A stretch of DNA of 64,000 nucleotides, taken from Maratus speciosus. Taxonomy: Eukaryota; Arthropoda; Arachnida; Araneae; Salticidae. Where the stretch lies: the NCBI GenBank assembly GCA_963932465.1, contig OZ010788.1, positions 669,312,484-669,376,483 of the forward strand, written 5' to 3'. Below are positions 58,201 to 64,000 of the stretch, piece after piece. The notes beneath the pieces were generated by a model that saw nothing but the letters and a program-made list of their open reading frames with translations, was not told the DNA's origin and ran no database searches. The translations under genes were made by a program, and so were the position numbers. The stretch's first letter is position 1; each line of letters starts with the position of its first letter.

Positions 58201-60716
58201 TGATACAAAGATAAAACGGACGGACAGACGGACATTTTGTATAAAACGGCTTTTCGTGGTCTCTGACCCCCTAAAACATGTAAATCCTTCGAACACCGGT
58301 AGCCAAAAAAAAATTCAATTACAATATTAATTATCTTTATCTCTAAATAAAAATCTATTTGGAATGGGTTTAATTATACAAAACTTTATACAAACAAAAT
58401 TAGAAAAAACATACCTCATAGCTTATCCTTATTAAAATAATTAAAAAAATATTTTCGGCAATCATCTAAGAAGCTATTTTACTTTATGTGTATCTTGAAA
58501 TTCTACTGCGGTACAGCGTGTCAAAAAATAAAGTGAACAATTTTTTTTTTCATCAAGAGGTCAGAGAATATCTGTACACCTAAAGAACGCGCAAAAAATA
58601 AAATAAATAAAAGTAGTAATTTGAATAGCATAAAAACTACTTTCTCAGAATTAAAACGGCATAAAAAGTCTGAACTAGGCAGAGAAAAAGGAGTTTTAAA
58701 TTTATCCTTCTTTCGAAGGCAAATTAGCTCAACAATAAACATAGAAAAGTTTTAAAATTTAGGTCTTATTCGTTTTCTCTTTATTGAATTTTCCTGAATT
58801 TTCTTTTATTTTCATGTACTTGAAACATTTTGTTTTTCATCAAGGGATCAGACAATATCCTCGCACCAGAAGAATGCGTAAAAAATGTAATTAGAATTAG
58901 CATAAAAACTATTTTCTCAGAATTAAAATGACAAAAAATCTGAACTGGGCAGAAAAAAGAATTTTTAAAATTCGTTTCAATTGCCAGTACAGTTTCCATA
59001 TTTTAACGGAATTTGTTTTACAGTGAAGATGTTTTATTTTTCTACCATAAAAAAATATGCTAATTTTTCTTCTTCCAAGATCGACGATGACATCCTTCTC
59101 TTCTGCTGTCACAATTCTTGCATCTTGAAAGCTCTTAACGCAATTTATCTAATATATCAGTTCTAAATGCGGTGAACGTTGTGTGAAAAAGGGATATGTC
59201 TTTGGTAATGTCAGGCATTTGTTCAAATACTGATTCAATCGAACTGCCTGCTTCAAAGTTCCCATTACTTGAATCTTCTGATAAAATCCGTCTTTTAGAG
59301 CAGAAAAATAATTAACATCCAATCTCCCATCTCCTCCCTCATCCTCATGATGACCGATTGCATTTTCATTGGTTTATACTCCACTTGGAAGTAGAGGAGA
59401 CCTCTACTTCCAGATTTTCTGTCGAGAAATGCTGTGGTCCTTCACCCAAATATGTGACCACGATCGCATAAAAAAATGAAGGAAGAGCGAGGAACATAAT
59501 AAAGACAGAAGAAAGACACCGACGAACGAATCAAACAATACTTAATTTTTAATCACTTATACGCGAAAAGTCTATAAAAATCGCCTAAAATACACATAAC
59601 TATTAAATAATACATAATCAGAACTTATTTAAACATATAGTTCACTAAACATGACTTTTCAAGAAAATTCAACTAAAATAAATATAATTTAACAATTAAA
59701 AAAAATTTGGCTTAAAGAGTTCAAAAATCAGCATTTTAGCAAAACTTCAAGCCATTTGCGGCAAGGCAAATCAAGGAATTTCCCAAAATATCTCAAATTT
59801 TTTGTGTGAAGTTCGTGCCATCAGTGATACCTTTTCCGCACTACCCATCATCGAAAACCGCAAAAAAAATTCGGCCCACCCTATTGTGTATTCTAATTTG
59901 AATCACGAATTTTTCATGCAACAAAACGATGTACTTTTGACTATTTTTTAATGTATTTTTTGCATTCCAAAATAATTATACACTAAGTGGAATTAAAATA
60001 AAAGGTTTTTTTTCTTAAATCTCTTCGCTATTCATAAATAACGAACCAACAACTGAAGCCTCTGAAAAAAAAAAAAAAAAATTCTAAAAAAATTTCACTT
60101 CGCTGTACGTGATTTGCTGAATCCAATATATCCGAAGCTTTATAAAATGATAGTTTGAACACTTGATATAATTTCTTGTAACATTTCAGTTCAGTTCTTT
60201 TTTTAAACTATAAATATTTAAATTTCTACTTTTTTTTTTTTAATAATCGCATTACAAATGAAAGAAAAATACACCACCTGCAATGAAAAAGAAAAAAACG
60301 AGCATTCAATTAAAAAAAAAAAAAGTATTTAAAAAAAAATTACTTTTTTTAAACCATAACCAATAGTCAATGAGATATTTAAAAATGAAAAAATAATTTT
60401 CTGCACATAATCGAAGGATTTATTTAACTATTCATATAATATTTAGTTAAGAATAAAATAAAAAAAAAATATTAGTAATATGGGGAAATAAATGTTCAAA
60501 TATTCCAGACCGCATTTCTGCATACTAATTCGACAAGAGAGCATTCTTTTTCTTTAGAGTAAAACAGTTTTCCAATTTAAAAATGTAAACAAGAACGAAA
60601 AAGAGTGCGTCGAGCATAGATTATGAAACACTTTGTAACATATTCAGAATACTGTATATGAATAGGTTGAAAAACATCAGAAGTTTTTATTCATCCCTGT
60701 ATAGGATCTATATACA
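58201..60716. repeat. AT-rich region with further family B copies
   Basis: Two related stretches near 58550-58690 and 58840-58965 share catcaagggatcaga, agcataaaaacta, ttctcagaattaaaa and tctgaactgggcaga, about 290 bp apart. The rest (59.2-60.7 kb) holds only homopolymer runs and short frames. No gene recognised. Confidence 0.5.
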
Positions 60717-61270
60717 CAGGGTGTTTCTAAATGAATATCGGGGTTTTAACGCTTTGTAGTATCTATTATATAAAACTTAAAATTATATTTAATGCATAAA
60801 ATGAAAGAGCAACTCAAACAGTTTGTTGGCATCTGTGCATGCGCATGCAATGTTTCGTCCGTCATCTGTTAGAAAGCGCTAGTAACAAAAAATGGCGACT
60901 AGTTAACAGAAAGCAATTTGTGTTCTACAGTTTTCAAAAACCGAATCTGTTGTTACTGTGCAACGTGCGTTCCGGATTAAGTTCAGATGTGATCACCCAA
61001 GTGATAATAACGTCCGTTATCATCAGTTTGAAAATACCGGCAGCCTTTGGAACGATTACCCTACAAAACACTCATCAACGTTTGGGAAGAACTGAGCTAT
61101 CGATTTGATGCGTGCCGTGTGACGAAATGTGGTCACTTTGAACACTTGTAAGATTGTAGGTAAAACTGTTTGAGTTGCTCTTTCATTTAATATATTAACT
61201 ATAATTTTACGTTTTATGTAATAAATAGCACCAAGCGTTAAAACTCCGACATTCATTTAGAAATACCCTG
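60717..61270. mobile_element. 554-bp mariner-type MITE with a DUF4817 relic
   Basis: Starts CAGGGTGTTTCTAAATGAAT and ends with the complement of CAGGGTATTTCTAAATGAAT; inverted repeats of about 105 bp run to gagcaactcaaacagtttg. TATA stands beside the right end and near the left end (two extra bases, CA, intervene on the left), so TA targeting is likely. The core contains remains of a transposase N terminus. The CAGGGTG end is shared with the DD41D element at 208-2930, but internal sequence differs. Confidence 0.8.
60890..61105 (+). pseudogene. N-terminal transposase fragment (DUF4817-like)
   Basis: After a frame change near 60945 the plus strand encodes VTVQRAFRIKFRCDHPSDNN and shortly after FENTGSLW, the pattern of the DUF4817 DNA-binding region that opens many arthropod mariner-like transposases (conserved VQRxFRxKF and ...TGS). 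No catalytic part follows. The fragment shows the MITE arose by internal deletion of a coding element. Confidence 0.6.
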
Positions 61271-61733
61271 TATATTGGTATTTATACAACTACATAGCAT
61301 GCTAATGGTTAAGTTCAATTAAAAGCATAGCACAGTTTAAAATTCCCATTCAACAATGTCCATCAAAATACGGAAATGTAGTCACTATGTTTTGTGCATC
61401 CCTGCATATGATCTATAAAATTTATTACAGCATAATATGCAAAAAAGGGTTCCATTTTAAAACACATGTCACAAATGGAAAGCATTGCCAGGAATTATTC
61501 TTCATAGGCAGTACTGTAGGAAAAAACTGCGTGTACCTGTAAATAAACGATAAATTAGATGAACACCAGATTCAACAGTAAGCACTTGTAGTACACCTCA
61601 GTGATATATAATTTTCAATATGTTTAAAATAGGGTAACATCTTTACAATGCACCGAAAACGATTTTACTTCAGAGCTCATGATAAAATGGAATTCTTTTG
61701 AGTGACCCTGTAGATGAAACGTAAGTTCTACAC
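61271..61733. other. Spacer; no gene seen
   Basis: A catccctg(t/c)atatgatctata-like word at 61397 also occurs just left of the MITE near 60692, so this MITE may sit inside an older repeat with such ends. Nothing else recognised. Confidence 0.35.
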
Positions 61734-62398
61734 CAGGGATGGCGAACCTTTTTGAGTATGTGTGCCAAAAATTTCAAAATTATTATGTACCAACATTCTA
61801 ACGTGCCAGAAACATTTTAAAGTAGATAAAATCAATAATTAATATTTATAGAATATTTACTTAAATATTTTTACGTTTATACTAAATTCGATTCCTAACT
61901 TATTTATTATGCTGTATTTAATCAACAATATAGTCATGTCGCATCGAATTTCGTATTAATAATCTATAAATGAGATTTTCTTTCATTGTATACTTCCAAA
62001 TCAGATCATTTTTAGTTCTTCAGGTAGAATCAGGTTCATTAGACACATAATTATAATATTTACTCTGACAAATAAAATTCAATTTTCAAAATTAAAACAC
62101 AATTATAATAAAACCTAAAATAAATTAAAACACTAAACCTAAATAAAATAAAACCTAAAGTAGAAAGCATCTCAATTAGGCAGATTAATGTGCAAACTAT
62201 CACTTAATATTCAATTTTTAAAAATAAAACCTTTGAAATTTGATAAAGAAGCAAAGTTATTAGTAAAAGTCTGTATGTTGAGAGGTTTGGCGAGAAAATG
62301 ACGCTACATCTTTTATTGAAATTTATAATATCTTTGATCATTAAAAAAGAACGGATTGTTTTTAAGTAAGTTATATACCCGTGGCACAAAAAATTATA

Positions 62399-62448
<50 letters not shown>

Positions 62449-62563
62449 CATAAAATGGATTGTTTCTTATAAACTGAATATATTCTATAACTTTTTTTCG
62501 CGTGCCAGAAAAATTTTCTTATGTGCCAAGTTCGGCACGAGTGCCAGAAGTTCGCCATCTCTG
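61734..62563. mobile_element. 830-bp hAT-type non-autonomous element
   Basis: Ends CAGGGATGGCGAAC and complement CAGAGATGGCGAAC, with an exact 8-bp duplication TTCTACAC at 61726-61733 and 62564-62571. Subterminal gtgcca words are reiterated at both ends (several within 80 bp), as in hAT elements where they bind transposase. A 45-base A run lies at 62402-62446. No transposase frame. Confidence 0.92.
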
Positions 62564-62571
62564 TTCTACAC

Positions 62572-63528
62572 ACTTCATTTTCAATAACAAACATACCCTA
62601 GTAAATCCCAATACTATACATCAATTTCATGGTAATCGCATTATATTTACGCGAGTTAGAGTACGGACAGACAAACCCAATTCATAAACACCTTTTAACT
62701 TTTTTGGGAGTTGTTAAAAAGGAAAAGTCCTTTCAGCATTGACCGGGAGGAAAAGGTAGCTTTTATATTTCTTGGTTTTAAAATTTTGCGAGTATTACTC
62801 GAAGCTAATTTTACTCACATTTTAAGAAGCTATAATGCGACGAACCCGATAAGAGGATATTCGTGAATACTGAATTTGAATGAGAATTCCGTCAAATTAG
62901 TAAGCTATGGCCAAGTTGGCATAATTTATCGTTACTTATTTTTGGCCGCCAAATTTGGTGATATTTTGCCAAGTGTCGCGAAGCTTGGCGAGAATTTGAA
63001 GCTAATGGATAATAATAATATTTCAGCATTGCGGGGCAGTGCACGGTGCAAATGGTCACCATTTTGAAACAAGATCGCGGATGAAGCTGGCCAATGAACT
63101 CGGTTGAGACATTGGCATGTACTATGCATACAATAAATCTCATCCAAATCAGTTTATAAATAAGAGAGTACAGCATGACGAAAATCAGATTGTTTCAAAA
63201 TGTCAGCCACCCTAGAAATTTAAACTGTTATATCTCAGCCATTTTTTAAGATAAAGACGAAACAAAATATGCTCCGGAATCCTTGTATTAAAAGATCAAA
63301 CTCTTAAGTACAAATTATTTTTCAGTTTTTAATTTATTCGCACCGCATTTTTAAGTTTTCAAAATTTTTAAATGGCCGCAATTTTGAAAGAAGATGGCGG
63401 ATGAAACTGGCCAACGAACTCGGTCGGCACATTGGTATGTACTATGTATACCATTAATCGCATCCAAATCGGTTAATAAATACGAGAGTTATCGCATGGC
63501 AAAAATCGGATATATATATATATATATA
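62572..63528. repeat. Dispersed-type repeat with two ~145-bp direct copies
   Basis: About 63050-63192 and 63370-63512 are direct copies (320 bp apart) sharing ggatgaa(g/a)ctggccaa, gaactcggt, acattgg(c/t)atgtactatg and catccaaatc. The second copy runs into a TA tract at 63510-63528. The 94- and 71-codon frames over the first copy are by-products. No gene. Confidence 0.7.
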
Positions 63529-64000
63529 GGGTAACGTGCCCTATTATCGTCCCCCAGTCACTTTTAGGCCCGTGGAAGTTGTAATTTTCACTGAAAATCT
63601 ACCAAATTTGGATTTTACATAGACTAACTACTCATGCACATAGAAACATGGGCAAATATCGTACAAAAGAAATTTTACAATTCGAAAAATAGTTTTTTCA
63701 AAAGTATCTAAAAAATGCAAAAGAAAAAAATGGTCCCAATTTCGTCCCCTCAAAAAAATCCAATACGCCAAGGCTTAACTTATAACTAAATCAAAATTTA
63801 TTTCTAAATGAGTAAATAATTTAATTTACATGAAGGTAAGGGACAAATAAATGCAGTAATTATCAGTGGAAGAATAACATAACGAAACATTAGCCATCCA
63901 AACATGAGGAATTAATTGAAAAAAATGTCATGAAAAATCATTCCTAATTTCGTCCCCGGGACGAAAATAAGAACTGGAAGGAGGACGAAGTTGGGACCAC
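63529..64000. mobile_element. Left part of an element with reiterated CGTCCC words, cut by the window
   Basis: Begins gggtaacgtgccctattatc next to TA. The word cgtccc, usually as (t/a)tcgtcccc, recurs near 63549, 63743 and 63953 and in complement near 63961 and 63986. This style of reiteration matches the elements at 19304 and 39931. The right end is beyond the window. Confidence 0.5.

Noticed and set aside
59820..59890. Mariner-type terminal repeat (cggcccaccctattgtg)
   Set aside because: No partner end within reach.

Overview
The window is AT-rich eukaryotic repeat DNA with no recognisable host protein gene. The mixture of elements (Penelope-like retroelement with permuted domains, BEL/Pao LTR element, Tc1/mariner, pogo/Tigger-like, hAT-like, piggyBac-like and Helitron elements) fits an invertebrate, most likely an arthropod and possibly an arachnid. 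That placement is inference from element types, not from a marker gene.

Layout. (1) 1-3.2 kb: a complete DD41D-type Tc1/mariner element with an uninterrupted transposase and two 628-bp terminal inverted repeats. (2) 3.2-12.8 kb: an eroded repeat array in reverse orientation, two Tigger-like non-autonomous elements, a palindromic tRNA-derived SINE, a small hAT-like MITE and a ~104-bp tandem repeat. (3) 12.8-37.8 kb: the same eroded repeat family in forward orientation, used as landing pad by at least eight later insertions. Because several copies of the host repeat exist, empty sites can be read inside the window and most insertion boundaries are known nearly to the base. The insertions are copies of a ~1.1-kb element with a 4-bp duplication, a 3-kb foldback element, an element with a relic psq-type helix-turn-helix, a Tigger-like element, a MITE carrying a Naiad-type Penelope element, a Helitron, a 147-bp hAT MITE and a decayed Tc1 element. 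(4) 37.8-48 kb: more MITEs, a nested ~3-kb element, an 868-bp palindrome packed with GTGAC words, and a piggyBac-like MITE split by a 300-bp retroposon with a 17-bp duplication. (5) 48.1-54.3 kb: a full-length, very young BEL/Pao retrotransposon whose gag-pol frame is broken four times, two of them clearly in poly-A runs. (6) 54.3-64 kb: a second decayed repeat family, short tandem arrays, a mariner-type MITE with a DUF4817 relic, an 830-bp hAT-like element and the first 470 bp of an element that runs off the window.

The coding capacity worth attention is the Naiad-type element (24.4-32.0 kb, minus strand: N-terminal GIY-YIG endonuclease, CxC linker, reverse transcriptase), the BEL/Pao gag-pol (48.1-54.3 kb, plus strand) and the DD41D transposase (0.9-2.0 kb, minus strand). 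No rRNA gene, intact tRNA gene or CRISPR array was seen.
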